A stretch of DNA of 64,000 bases, taken from NCBI GenBank assembly GCA_900541555.1, contig UQKE01000006.1, forward strand, positions 14,315-78,314. Direction: 5' to 3'. The translations under genes and the position numbers were made by a program. This document shows positions 28,681-37,318 of this stretch, in pieces (the first letter of the stretch is position 1; each line of letters starts with the position of its first letter). Source of the stretch: an uncultured Porphyromonadaceae bacterium (GTDB taxonomy: Bacteria; Bacteroidota; Bacteroidia; Bacteroidales; Muribaculaceae). The notes under the pieces were generated by a model. It worked only from the letters and a program-made list of their open reading frames with translations, was not told the origin of the DNA and ran no database searches.

Positions 28681-29232
28681 ATGAAAAAATTCTTACTACC
28701 CGTGTGCGCCGTGGTGCTTGCATCGTCTATGATGCTTACTTCGTGTATTGGCAATTTCGCGCTTACAAACAAAGTGCTCGATTGGAATCACCAAATCAGC
28801 AACAAGTTTGTCAACGAATTGGTATTCATCGGATTCCATATCATTCCTGTGTATGAAATTACGGCTCTTGCCGATCTTTTGGTGGTCAACAGCATTGAAT
28901 TTTGGTCGGGCAACAATCCGGTAGCATCTACCGGCGAAAAAATCGTTGACGATGGAACTGAACGCTATTTGGTAGCGTGGGACGAAAGCGGATACACAAT
29001 CACCGACGAAAACAGCAACACTGTAACTCGCCTCAACTTCAACAAAGACGAAAACTCATGGTCGCTCGCCACTTCGGAAGGCGACGTGACGTTCCTCACC
29101 TTTGTCGACGATTCACATGTGAAAGTACCTGCTGCCGACGGCACATATACCGTTGTCGAATTGTCGCAAGAAGGCCTGCTTGCATACAAAGATTTGGTGG
29201 GTCAAAGCGACTATCTGCTTGCTGCGAAATAG
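28681..29232 (+). CDS. DUF3332 family lipoprotein
   Basis: The 183-residue product has a lipoprotein signal with lipobox LTSC (Cys at about 22). The conserved DUF3332 core is FALTNKVLDWNHQISNKFVNEL, continued by a membrane-seeking HIIPVYEITALADLLV segment and then NSIEFWSGNNP. The C-terminal half is beta-rich. Members are widespread in Bacteroidota and have no known function. It lies between two terminators and is transcribed alone. Confidence 0.85.
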   Translation: MKKFLLPVCAVVLASSMMLTSCIGNFALTNKVLDWNHQISNKFVNELVFIGFHIIPVYEITALADLLVVNSIEFWSGNNPVASTGEKIVDDGTERYLVAWDESGYTITDENSNTVTRLNFNKDENSWSLATSEGDVTFLTFVDDSHVKVPAADGTYTVVELSQEGLLAYKDLVGQSDYLLAAK

Positions 29233-29249
29233 CAATAATGCCAATTATA

Positions 29250-29294
29250 AAAAACAGAGTTGGACTTGCGATGGCAAATCCAACTCTGTTTTTA
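29250..29294 (+). terminator. Intrinsic terminator after the DUF3332 gene
   Basis: A 14-bp perfect stem, AAAACAGAGTTGGA (29251-29264) with its complement at 29279-29292, is followed by T's. Confidence 0.9.
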
Positions 29295-29352
29295 CTATCA
29301 CTTCCAATTGAAATACGGTGAGACGCCTCGGGAATGCAAATCGAGCAAGCTC

Positions 29353-29385
29353 TTTGCATTCCGCACCGCTTAAAAGCTATATTTG
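29353..29385 (+). promoter_or_regulatory. Promoter in repeat unit 1 (TTTG-N21-TATATTTG)
   Basis: TTTG at 29353-29356 and TATATTTG at 29378-29385. Both elements match the Bacteroidota consensus and point toward udk. Confidence 0.6.
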
Positions 29386-29428
29386 GATAATATAGGATGC
29401 GCCTAGGAAACGCAAATCGAGCAAGCTC

Positions 29429-29461
29429 TTTGCATTCCGCACCGCCTAAAAGCTATATTTG
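29429..29461 (+). promoter_or_regulatory. Promoter in repeat unit 2 (TTTG-N21-TATATTTG)
   Basis: TTTG at 29429-29432 and TATATTTG at 29454-29461, an exact 76-bp shift of the unit 1 promoter. Confidence 0.6.
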
Positions 29462-29504
29462 GATAATATAGGATGCGCCTCGGGAATGCAAATCGAGCAA
29501 GCTC

Positions 29505-29535
29505 TTTGCATTCCGCTCGGCTTTCACTATATTTG
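29505..29535 (+). promoter_or_regulatory. udk-proximal promoter in repeat unit 3 (TTTG-N19-TATATTTG)
   Basis: TTTG at 29505-29508 and TATATTTG at 29528-29535. The spacer is 2 bp shorter than in units 1 and 2. The ATG of udk follows 25 bp downstream. This is probably the main promoter of the udk-thiL operon. Confidence 0.75.
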
Positions 29536-29560
29536 CAACAAGTTTATAAACAACATAATC

Positions 29561-30181
29561 ATGATTATTATTGGTATTGCCGGCGGCACCGGCTCGGGAA
29601 AAACCACCGTGGTTCGGAAAATCATCGAATCGCTACCCGCAGGAGAAGTAAACGTGCTTCCCCAAGACTCTTATTATAAGGACTCAAGCCATGTGCCCCC
29701 GGAAGAACGCCAAAACATCAATTTCGACGAGCCGGCCGCTTTCGAATGGGAATTGCTCATCTCCCATCTGAAACAATTAAAAAACGGGCACGGCATCGAA
29801 GTGCCCACTTATTCGTATCTCACCTGCACACGGCAAAAAGAAACCATCCCAATGCAACCGAGAGACGTGGTGCTTGTCGAGGGGATTCTCGTGTTTAGCG
29901 ACAAGCGGTTGCGCGACATGATGGATATCAAAGTCTTTGTGGATGCAGATGCCGACGACCGCCTCATTCGCGTGATCAACCGAGATTGCATCGAGCGCGG
30001 ACGCACCCCCGAAGCCGTCATCGAACGTTACGAACGAGTCTTAAAACCGATGCACAACAAATACATCGAGCCGGCAAAGAAATATGCCGACCTCATCATT
30101 CCACAAGGCGGGAACAATACTGTTGCCATCAAGCTATTAAAAGAATACATTGAAGACCGTATCAACGCCCGAAAAAGTTAA
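29561..30181 (+). CDS. udk: Uridine/cytidine kinase
   Basis: Udk phosphorylates uridine and cytidine to UMP and CMP in pyrimidine salvage. The reading frame extends upstream through the repeats to a TTG at 29459, but the ATG at 29561 gives the normal start [17 protein letters not shown] with the P-loop at residues 8-15 and lies correctly downstream of the promoter, so 206 residues is preferred. Other family motifs are [12 protein letters not shown] (about 39-50), [10 protein letters not shown] (about 56-65) and the LID region [12 protein letters not shown]. It is the first gene of udk-lptB-sppA-lpxK-PNP-thiL. Confidence 0.93.
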   Translation: MIIIGIAGGTGSGKTTVVRKIIESLPAGEVNVLPQDSYYKDSSHVPPEERQNINFDEPAAFEWELLISHLKQLKNGHGIEVPTYSYLTCTRQKETIPMQPRDVVLVEGILVFSDKRLRDMMDIKVFVDADADDRLIRVINRDCIERGRTPEAVIERYERVLKPMHNKYIEPAKKYADLIIPQGGNNTVAIKLLKEYIEDRINARKS

Positions 30182-30185
30182 TCGA

Positions 30186-31034
30186 ATGAGCCTGTCTACT
30201 TCTTTACATAGCATATCACAAAAATTTTCGGATTTGCGCCAAGCGCGCCAAAACCGAAAAGAAATTGAAACACGGCTTGCCAACGAAAGCGGAAAAATGG
30301 TGTTGCGCACAGAAAATTTAGTGAAAAAGTATCGCCAACGCACAGTTGTCAATCATGTTTCAATCGATGTGACACAAGGTGAAATCGTCGGGTTGCTCGG
30401 TCCGAACGGAGCAGGAAAAACAACCACCTTCTACATGACAACGGGACTAATTGCACCCTACGAGGGGAAAATTTTCCTTAACGACATGGACATCACAAAA
30501 TTTCCCGTCTACAAACGTGCGCAAAACGGCATCGGATATTTGGCCCAAGAACCTTCCGTATTTAGGAAATTGAGCGTAGAAAACAACATCCGTGCTGTCC
30601 TCGAAATGACCAACACTTCAAAAGAATATCAAGAAGAAAAACTTGAAAGTTTGATTGCGGAATTTCGATTGGAAAAAGTAAGAAAAAACTTAGGCATCCA
30701 ACTTTCCGGCGGCGAACGCCGTCGCACGGAAATTGCGCGTTGCCTCGCCATCAGCCCGAAATTCATCATGCTCGACGAGCCATTTGCCGGCGTCGACCCT
30801 ATTGCCGTGGAGGATATTCAATATATCGTCTACAAATTGAAAGAAAAAAATATCGGGATCCTAATCACCGACCACAATGCACCCGAAACGTTAAGCATCA
30901 CAGATCGTGCATATTTGCTTTTCGAAGGAAAGATTTTGTTTCAAGGCACATCCGAAGAATTGGCAGAAACGCCCGTCGTGCGTGAGAAATATTTGGGACG
31001 CAATTTCGTTTTCCGGAGAAAAAATTTTGATTGA
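30186..31034 (+). CDS. lptB: LPS export ABC transporter ATPase LptB
   Basis: LptB powers the LptBFG complex that extracts lipopolysaccharide from the inner membrane. The product (282 residues from the ATG at 30186, 4 bp after udk) has Walker [12 protein letters not shown]-loop [12 protein letters not shown], signature [16 protein letters not shown], Walker [13 protein letters not shown] and the switch His in ITDHN, as in LptB. The first 35-40 residues are a basic extension not needed for the fold; an ATG at 30297 would remove it and give the usual LptB length. The frame also opens with a TTG at 30150 inside udk, which is unlikely to be used. Confidence 0.92.
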   Translation: MSLSTSLHSISQKFSDLRQARQNRKEIETRLANESGKMVLRTENLVKKYRQRTVVNHVSIDVTQGEIVGLLGPNGAGKTTTFYMTTGLIAPYEGKIFLNDMDITKFPVYKRAQNGIGYLAQEPSVFRKLSVENNIRAVLEMTNTSKEYQEEKLESLIAEFRLEKVRKNLGIQLSGGERRRTEIARCLAISPKFIMLDEPFAGVDPIAVEDIQYIVYKLKEKNIGILITDHNAPETLSITDRAYLLFEGKILFQGTSEELAETPVVREKYLGRNFVFRRKNFD

Positions 31035-31051
31035 ACAAAAAACAAGGAATC

Positions 31052-32827
31052 ATGAACAAATTCGTATCATCGCTATTAGGAGCTTTTGTCGGCACATGGA
31101 TTGCGTTCTTTCTCATGGGCATCTTTATATTTTTCGTAGGAATCATGATTATCACGTCGGCATCGTTGTCGTCGGTTTCCATCGAAGTGAAAGACAATTC
31201 CATTCTTCGCATCGACCTTTCCGGCTCTATCACCGACAAGCCATACAACAAAACATTGCAAGACATCCTCGAAGGCTCGTCCGACGATGGCAACAGCCTT
31301 CATGAAATACTTGCCGCCATCGACAATGCGTCGACCGACGACAGAATAAAAGGCATCTATTTGCGGTGTGACGCAGCCAATACCGGTATGGCCACGGCTT
31401 CGGCTATCAGAAAAGCATTGTCCGACTTCAAAAAAGAATCAGGAAAATGGATTTATGCCTATGGCCATTCTTATTCCCAATTGGACTATTATATCGCATC
31501 GGTTGCCGACAGCCTTTTCATCAATCCGTCGGGAATGCTCGACATTCACGGGCTCACAGCCACGACAATGTACTACAAAGAACTGTTGGATAAAATCGGC
31601 GTTGACGTGCAAATCGTGAAGGTCGGCACTTTCAAAAGCGCAACCGAACCATTCTCCCAAACTTCGATGAGCGAAGCAAACCGGCTTCAAAGCAAAACAT
31701 ACCTCAACAACATGTGGAGCGTGCTCCGCGACGACATTGCAAAATCCAGAAAAATCAAAGCCGACGCAATTACCGAATATGCCGACAGCCTTTATATGTT
31801 CCGGCAACCTACGCTTGCAAAAGAAAAAGGATTTATCGACGGCATTTGCTACGAACACCAATTCGAATCGAAGCTCCATCGCAAAATCGGCATTGCAAAC
31901 GATGAAGAACTAAATCTGATCAGCGCGTCGCAATTCGCCAATGCCATGTTTATCGAAAAATCGCCGGCCGACAACAGAATTGCAGTGCTTTACGCCGAAG
32001 GTGAAATCAACACAACAGGAGATGAATATAGCATCAATTCGGAAGAAATTGTTCCCCAAATTATAGAGTTGGCCGACGATCCTGCCATAAAAGGAATGGT
32101 GCTCCGCGTCAACTCTCCGGGAGGAAGCGCCTATGCCTCCGAGCAAATTTGGGAAGCCCTCGAATATTTCAAAAGCAAGAAAAAGCCTCTCGCCGTATCC
32201 ATGGGCGACTATGCTGCTTCCGGCGGGTACTACATTTCATGTGGAGCCGACAGAATTTTTGCAGAGCCCACCACCATCACCGGCTCTATTGGAATATTTG
32301 GAATGATTCCAACCGTCAAAACATTGCTAAACGACAAAATCGGAATCACCACCGACTATGTTTCAACTACGCCCAATGCCAATCTCACCATATTTGAGCC
32401 CCTGACTTCAACGCAATTGAACGCAATCCAACAAAACGTCAATCAAGGATATGAACTATTCGTCTCCCGTTGTGCAAAAGGAAGAAAGGTATCGTCCGAC
32501 AGCATCAAAAGCATTGCGGAAGGACGTGTTTGGGATGGCGGGAATGCACTCAAAATTGGATTGATCGATCAATTCGGAGGTATCTCTGAAGCCGTGTCGT
32601 GGGTAGCCCAAAAAGCGAAATTGACACAAACTGACTATACAATCGACTACTATCCCGAATATACACCCGACATTATCAATCTCATATACAACTCGCTTGG
32701 CAGTTCTATACAATCCAAACATTTGTATTTCAACGGAGAAGACATCACCAATACAATTAATCGCATCCAAAAGATATTGGATACCGACAGAATCCAGTGT
32801 CGAATGGAAAACATATATATTCGCTAA
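31052..32827 (+). CDS. sppA: Signal peptide peptidase SppA, long form
   Basis: SppA degrades signal peptides left in the inner membrane by signal peptidase. The ATG at 31052, preceded by AAGGAAT, is chosen over the upstream TTG at 31031; this gives 591 residues, the length of the tandem-domain (67 kDa) form. An N-terminal membrane anchor (about 5-35) is followed by two ClpP-like domains. The general-base Lys lies in GTFKSATEPF in the N-terminal domain and the nucleophile Ser in GDYAASGGYY in the C-terminal domain, as in E. coli SppA. The stop overlaps the lpxK start by one base. Confidence 0.93.
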   Translation: MNKFVSSLLGAFVGTWIAFFLMGIFIFFVGIMIITSASLSSVSIEVKDNSILRIDLSGSITDKPYNKTLQDILEGSSDDGNSLHEILAAIDNASTDDRIKGIYLRCDAANTGMATASAIRKALSDFKKESGKWIYAYGHSYSQLDYYIASVADSLFINPSGMLDIHGLTATTMYYKELLDKIGVDVQIVKVGTFKSATEPFSQTSMSEANRLQSKTYLNNMWSVLRDDIAKSRKIKADAITEYADSLYMFRQPTLAKEKGFIDGICYEHQFESKLHRKIGIANDEELNLISASQFANAMFIEKSPADNRIAVLYAEGEINTTGDEYSINSEEIVPQIIELADDPAIKGMVLRVNSPGGSAYASEQIWEALEYFKSKKKPLAVSMGDYAASGGYYISCGADRIFAEPTTITGSIGIFGMIPTVKTLLNDKIGITTDYVSTTPNANLTIFEPLTSTQLNAIQQNVNQGYELFVSRCAKGRKVSSDSIKSIAEGRVWDGGNALKIGLIDQFGGISEAVSWVAQKAKLTQTDYTIDYYPEYTPDIINLIYNSLGSSIQSKHLYFNGEDITNTINRIQKILDTDRIQCRMENIYIR

Positions 32828-33942
32828 TGGCGACTTGGAACGACATAGAATCACGAACAAAAAAAATCGTACTGACTCCGCTTTCTTTCCTGTACGGAGC
32901 CATTGTCTATGTGCGCAACAAACTATTTGATTGGAACATATTGAAATCTGTACAATTCAATATCCCTGTCGTATCGATTGGCAATATTGTTGCCGGCGGA
33001 TCGGGAAAAACGCCACACACGGAATACATCATTGCCGCATTGTGCAATACATACAACATCGGGGTCATCAGCCGCGGATACAAACGGAAAACAACCGGTT
33101 TTGTCGCTGCGTCTCCCCACTCCACCCCAATAGATATTGGCGACGAACCATACCAAATCTATAAGAAATTTGAGAATCGGATAAAGGTTGCTGTCTGCGA
33201 AAGTCGCGTGGAAGGCATACGCAAACTTCGCGAAATTGCCCCATCCATCAACTTGATTCTTTTGGATGACGCTTTCCAACACCGATATGTCAAACCGTCG
33301 CTTTCCATTGTTTTGACGGAATTCGAGCGTCCGTTTTTCTCCGATCGGCTTCTGCCATTAGGAAGATTAAGGGAAAGCGCCCAATCTGTCAGAGAAAGAG
33401 CCGACTTCATAATCGTCACAAAATGCACGGAACAAATCAAGCCTGTGGATTTCCGATTATATAAAAAACAACTCGACTTGTTTCCTTTCCAAAAATTATT
33501 TTTCAGCAAATTCGAGTATGGCAGCCCTGTTCCGGTTTTTCCGGAAGAAGCATTCCGCATACCACACCTCGCCAACTTAATGTCGCGCGACACGATTTTG
33601 ACTATCGCCGGAATAGCCAATCCACTGCCACTCGTCAAATACCTAAAATCATTCCACGCCACAGTGAAAATTATGCAATTCCCCGACCATCATTCGTTCA
33701 CAAGAACAGACATGCTCGACATTGCACGCACTTTCAACAAATTAAAAGGCGATTTCAAGATTATCATAACGACAGAAAAAGATGCCGTGCGGATAAGCAA
33801 CAATCCCTATTTCCCACACGAACTGAAATCTTGCATATTCTACCAACCCATACATGTGTCGTTTATCGATGGCAATGAAAATTTCGACATCGAACTGCGA
33901 AATGCGCTCAAAGAGAACGAACGGGCAATTCAAAATTTCTAA
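32827..33942 (+). CDS. lpxK: Tetraacyldisaccharide 4'-kinase LpxK
   Basis: LpxK phosphorylates the 4' position of the lipid A disaccharide precursor at the inner membrane. The start is the ATG at 32827, which shares its A with the sppA stop (TAATG). The 371-residue product has an N-terminal amphipathic or membrane-associated helix (LTPLSFLYGAIVYVRN), the P-loop SIGNIVAGGSGKTP (about 52-65), ISRGYKRKT and LDDAFQHR (catalytic Asp pair region, about 140-147). Its position next to lptB places two steps of LPS biogenesis in one operon. Confidence 0.95.
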   Translation: MATWNDIESRTKKIVLTPLSFLYGAIVYVRNKLFDWNILKSVQFNIPVVSIGNIVAGGSGKTPHTEYIIAALCNTYNIGVISRGYKRKTTGFVAASPHSTPIDIGDEPYQIYKKFENRIKVAVCESRVEGIRKLREIAPSINLILLDDAFQHRYVKPSLSIVLTEFERPFFSDRLLPLGRLRESAQSVRERADFIIVTKCTEQIKPVDFRLYKKQLDLFPFQKLFFSKFEYGSPVPVFPEEAFRIPHLANLMSRDTILTIAGIANPLPLVKYLKSFHATVKIMQFPDHHSFTRTDMLDIARTFNKLKGDFKIIITTEKDAVRISNNPYFPHELKSCIFYQPIHVSFIDGNENFDIELRNALKENERAIQNF

Positions 33943-33979
33943 ATTGGAAAATTAATTTAATCACATAAAATCAAACATT

Positions 33980-34798
33980 ATGATAGAGCAAATCAAACAA
34001 ACCGCAGATTTTATCAAATCCAAAGTATCGCAAATGCCGCAAACTGCCATTATACTTGGTACCGGACTTGGAGAATTGGTCAATCATATCGACATAACAG
34101 AAGAATTAAACTACCAAGACATCCCGAATTTCCCAATTTCGACCGTGGAAGGACATAGCGGGAAACTTATATTCGGGCAACTCGGCAAAAAGCGCGTCAT
34201 GGCAATGCAAGGACGTTTCCACTTCTATGAGGGATACAACATGCGACAAGTCACATTCCCTGTGCGAGTCATGAAAGCATTAGGCATTCGCACCCTATTT
34301 GTTTCGAATGCAGCAGGAGGCATGAACCCCGACTTCAAAATCGGCGACATCATGATTATCACAGACCATATCAATTTATTCCCCGAACATCCGCTTAGAG
34401 GAAAGAACTACGACGAACTCGGCCCCAGATTCCCCGACATGGGCGAAGCCTATTCAAAGCGATTAATCAAAGACGCCCTCAATGTAGCCACCCAAAATGG
34501 AATTGTCGTGCGCCAAGGCGTGTACGTTGGCACACAAGGCCCCACATTCGAAACGCCGGCCGAATATCGCTATTTCCGCACAATCGGAGGCGATGCCGTA
34601 GGCATGAGCACCGTTCCGGAAGTAATCGTTGCCCGACATAGCGGCATGGAAGTGTTTGCTGTTTCTGTCATCACCGATTTAGGCGGAATGGACGAGCCCG
34701 AAAAAGTGTCGCACGAAGAAGTGCAAAAAGCAGCGGCCGAAGCACAACCCAAAATGACTGCGATCATGAAAGGGCTGATAAACGAATTCAAAGACTGA
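33980..34798 (+). CDS. Trimeric purine nucleoside phosphorylase
   Basis: The enzyme splits purine nucleosides with phosphate to free base and ribose 1-phosphate. The 272-residue product matches the low-molecular-mass trimeric class: ILGTGLGELV, VEGHSGKLIFG, MQGRFHFYEGY, SNAAGGMNPDF, GPTFETPAEYR (Glu that contacts the base) and GMSTVPEVIVARH. At the residue equivalent to human Asn243 (VITN) this protein has Asp233 (VITDLGG). In human PNP an Asn243Asp change admits 6-amino purines, so adenosine may be accepted here; this is inference. It lies 37 bp after lpxK and 4 bp before thiL. Confidence 0.93.
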   Translation: MIEQIKQTADFIKSKVSQMPQTAIILGTGLGELVNHIDITEELNYQDIPNFPISTVEGHSGKLIFGQLGKKRVMAMQGRFHFYEGYNMRQVTFPVRVMKALGIRTLFVSNAAGGMNPDFKIGDIMIITDHINLFPEHPLRGKNYDELGPRFPDMGEAYSKRLIKDALNVATQNGIVVRQGVYVGTQGPTFETPAEYRYFRTIGGDAVGMSTVPEVIVARHSGMEVFAVSVITDLGGMDEPEKVSHEEVQKAAAEAQPKMTAIMKGLINEFKD

Positions 34799-34802
34799 AG
34801 AA

Positions 34803-35831
34803 ATGCCGGAAACTGAAATCGCAAAATTGGGAGAATTCGGTCTCATTGAAGAGCTGATGCGCTCCGTAGATCTAAAAAACGAATCTTCTATAAAAGGATA
34901 TGGAGATGATGCAGCCGTTCTCTCCTACAAAGAGAAAGAGGTCGTAGTCACTACCGATCTTTTGCTTGAAGGAATCCATTTCGACTTGACTTATGTTCCG
35001 CTAAAACACCTCGGATACAAAGCTGCCGTAGTCAACTTCTCCGACATTTATGCAATGAATGGGATTCCTAAGCAAATCACCGTTTCGGTAGGCATCTCAA
35101 AACGTTTCACTGTCGAGCACATCCAAGAGTTATACGACGGCATCAAGCTCGCTTGCGACATCTACGGCGTGGACATTGTCGGTGGCGACACCTCCGCTTC
35201 CGTGACAGGATTGCTCATCAGCATTACGTGCATAGGCGAAGGAGAAAAAGGAAAAATCGTTTACCGGAATGGAGCCAAAGACACCGACTTGATTTGTGTT
35301 TCCGGCGATTTGGGCGCGGCCTATATGGGTCTGCAATTATTGGAACGCGAAAAAGCGGCATCGGCAGGCATTGCAGATTTCCAGCCGAAATTTGCAGGAA
35401 AAGAATACATTCTCGAACGCCAATTGAAACCGGAGGCAAGAAAAGACATCATCGACATTCTTGCAAAAAACCAGATACTGCCCACTGCCATGATGGACAT
35501 CTCCGACGGACTATCATCCGAATTGCTTCATATATGCAAGCAAAGCGGTGTCGGTTGCCGGATATATGAAGAAAGAATCCCTATCGACTACCAAACAGCC
35601 GTCATGGCCTCTGAATTAAACATGAACTTGACGACGGCAGCCCTAAATGGCGGCGAAGACTATGAATTGCTTTTCACAATTCCGCTTGCCGACCATGAAA
35701 AAGCGGCCGCAATCGAAGGCATTCGAATCATCGGGCATATCACGAAACCGGAATTAGGTTGCAGAATGATAACTCGCGACGACAATGAAATGGACCTTCG
35801 AGCACAAGGCTGGAACTCATTGTCGCAATAA
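34803..35831 (+). CDS. thiL: Thiamine-monophosphate kinase
   Basis: ThiL makes thiamine pyrophosphate from thiamine monophosphate, the last step of the pathway. The 342-residue product has GEFGLIEELM at the N-terminus, GYGDDAAVL (about 32-40), TTDLLLEGIHFDLTY (about 55-69), NFSDIYAMNG (about 80-89), GGDTSAS (about 121-127) and DISDGLSSEL (about 230-239), all typical of ThiL/PurM-like ATP-binding enzymes. It is the last gene of the udk operon. No TPP riboswitch was seen nearby. Confidence 0.95.
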   Translation: MPETEIAKLGEFGLIEELMRSVDLKNESSIKGYGDDAAVLSYKEKEVVVTTDLLLEGIHFDLTYVPLKHLGYKAAVVNFSDIYAMNGIPKQITVSVGISKRFTVEHIQELYDGIKLACDIYGVDIVGGDTSASVTGLLISITCIGEGEKGKIVYRNGAKDTDLICVSGDLGAAYMGLQLLEREKAASAGIADFQPKFAGKEYILERQLKPEARKDIIDILAKNQILPTAMMDISDGLSSELLHICKQSGVGCRIYEERIPIDYQTAVMASELNMNLTTAALNGGEDYELLFTIPLADHEKAAAIEGIRIIGHITKPELGCRMITRDDNEMDLRAQGWNSLSQ

Positions 35832-35938
35832 TTCCATCAAAGGAAAAGAGAAACTTGTTTTTATTTTACGGCACTGCCATAATTTCTGACATTATTAGTA
35901 ACTTCGCAAGCAAATACAAATTTAAAAAGACTTGTGCT

Positions 35939-36487
35939 ATGATATACAAATTTCGATTGATTTCAGATGAAGTCAGCAATTTCAAACTTGAAATTCAAAT
36001 CGACTCCGACGATACATTCTTACGATTAAGAAATGCAATACTTGATGCTGTCGGATATACGAAAGACCAAATGTGTTCTTTTATCCTGTGCGATGAAGAT
36101 TGGCAAAAAGAAAAAGAAGTCACGCTCGCCGACATGGGAAGCGATAGCGACGAAGACATTTGGTTGATGGCCGACACTCGCCTTTCCGAACTAATCGAAG
36201 ACGAGGGCCAACGATTGATGTTTGTATTTGATTATCTGACCAATAGGGCTTTCTTCATGGAAATGAAAGAATTGCTTCCTTCCAAACATCTTGCCGATCC
36301 GCTCTGTTCGAGGAAAGAAGGAATCCCTCCCAAGCAAACCATAGACATCAACGAATTCGATGCAAAAATAAACAAAGCTGCCACAGCTGCCTCTGTCGAA
36401 GATATGGACGAAGAGTTCTATGGTTCTGAAGAATTCAACGAAGACGAATTTGACGAAGAAGGATTCGACGACTTGAAATTCGAATAA
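35939..36487 (+). CDS. pRiA4b ORF-3 / IS1096 passenger (TnpR)-like family protein
   Basis: The ATG at 35939 gives a 182-residue product with the typical start MIYKFRLISDEV; the longer frame from 35855 adds an unlikely tail. The domain is the PRiA4_ORF3 type (FLRLRNAILDAVGY, SFILCDEDWQKEKEV, MADTRLSELIEDEGQRLMFVFDYL). The C-terminal 40 residues are strongly acidic (EEFNEDEFDEEGFDDL). The family name comes from a passenger gene in IS1096, but single chromosomal copies like this are common in Bacteroidota, and no transposase or terminal repeats are present. Function unknown. Convergent with batE. Confidence 0.85.
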   Translation: MIYKFRLISDEVSNFKLEIQIDSDDTFLRLRNAILDAVGYTKDQMCSFILCDEDWQKEKEVTLADMGSDSDEDIWLMADTRLSELIEDEGQRLMFVFDYLTNRAFFMEMKELLPSKHLADPLCSRKEGIPPKQTIDINEFDAKINKAATAASVEDMDEEFYGSEEFNEDEFDEEGFDDLKFE

Positions 36488-36513
36488 AAAATTCAGGAAC
36501 ATATAAAGGCATC

Positions 36514-36553
36514 ATCGAAGAGATATCAAGGATTTTCCTTATATCTCTTCGAT
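36514..36553. terminator. Hairpin between convergent genes, possible bidirectional terminator
   Basis: ATCGAAGAGATAT-C-AAGG (36514-36531) pairs with CCTT-ATATCTCTTCGAT (36537-36553), one bulge, 5-nt loop. It overlaps the batE stop. Neither flank has a strong U-run, so it may stabilise or terminate. Confidence 0.5.
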
Positions 36554-37318
36554 TGCTTTTCCATCAATCCATACTTCTTGCCGATCCGATGTGCGTATCC
36601 GATACCAAATGCTGCTATCGCCATTTTCCACATTCCGCAAGGAATCCAATTTCTTTATTTTAGTTCCTTCGTGCAATACAAAAGCCGTTTCGTTTCGCCC
36701 AACCGGCGCACGCGAAACAGTGCTCAACATGGTCGAATCGCTCAGCACGACGGCATAGCTATTGTCGGTCGCGGCAGCGCGGGCATTGTAAGCAAATATA
36801 TTTGCGGCAATACATACGAATGCAAAAAATGCGCCTCCAAAAAATCCCACTTTGCGCAGTCCGATCGCCTTGCCGAAAAAATAAGCCGCCACGCCTAATA
36901 TGAATAAGGCAAATGAAACCATGCCAAGAATAGTCCATCCATTGGATGACAATAAATTGCGGAATTCGCGAATCCATGTCGCCAAAATATTTTCATCCGT
37001 TCCAAACCGGTCTTTTAATTTCGTTTGCAAGAAATCCAAATTCGCCTGCGCTTCTTTATTTCGCGGATTCAGACGCAACGACCGTTCATAATAAAGCACG
37101 GCATTGCCATTGTCGCCATTGCGATAATAGGCATTCCCCAAATTATAATACAATTCGCTCGAAACGCCCTGCTCTTTCGACAATTGTTGATACAACTCTA
37201 TCGCTTCCGGATAATTCTTATTGGCATACGCCGCTGCGGCTTGTTGTGCCGTCTGAGCAAATCCGAAACGCGGCGATATTGCCGTCAAAATAATAATCAA
37301 GAATATATATCGTTTCAT
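36539..37318 (-). CDS. batE: BatE: TPR and SH3-like membrane protein
   Basis: The 259-residue product has a signal peptide (about 1-21), a TPR region (about 22-105: ANKNYPEAIELYQQL, YNLGNAYYRNGDNGNAVLYYERSL), two membrane segments (about 127-180) and a C-terminal SH3-like domain (about 190-259, WYRIRTSDRQEVWIDGKAIEEI). This is the BatE layout at the end of Bacteroidota aerotolerance operons. The precise function of the Bat complex is not established; work in Bacteroides links it to oxygen tolerance. Its ATG overlaps the batD stop (ATGA). Confidence 0.88.
   Translation of the reverse strand: MKRYIFLIIILTAISPRFGFAQTAQQAAAAYANKNYPEAIELYQQLSKEQGVSSELYYNLGNAYYRNGDNGNAVLYYERSLRLNPRNKEAQANLDFLQTKLKDRFGTDENILATWIREFRNLLSSNGWTILGMVSFALFILGVAAYFFGKAIGLRKVGFFGGAFFAFVCIAANIFAYNARAAATDNSYAVVLSDSTMLSTVSRAPVGRNETAFVLHEGTKIKKLDSLRNVENGDSSIWYRIRTSDRQEVWIDGKAIEEI

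Larger units (their letters stand above)
29319..29536 (+). repeat. Tandem promoter-bearing repeat array upstream of udk (three units, period 76 bp)
   Basis: The core GAGCAAGCTC recurs at 29343, 29419 and 29495, exactly 76 bp apart. Each unit contains an inverted repeat GGAATGCAAA-TC-GAGC-AA-GCTC-TTTGCATTCC, a -33 TTTG in its right arm, and a -7 TATATTTG. The -7 begins a second dyad (CTATATT-TGGAT-AATATAG) that leads into ATGCGCCTCGGGA of the next unit. The first unit is decayed at its left edge, the second has point changes in the left arm, and the third ends at the udk promoter. The same family occurs upstream of rodA and of the DPP-IV gene. Confidence 0.88.

Noticed and set aside
29319..29536. 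CRISPR array
   Set aside because: The 76-bp units are contiguous without unique spacers, contain promoter elements, and no cas gene is nearby.
29459..29560. N-terminal extension of udk
   Set aside because: The extra 34 codons are translated repeat-unit DNA, begin at a TTG, and lie mostly upstream of the proximal promoter's start site.
35939..36487. Insertion-sequence remnant, because of the IS1096 passenger family name
   Set aside because: No transposase, terminal inverted repeats or target duplication were seen; the gene looks like a stable single-copy Bacteroidota gene.
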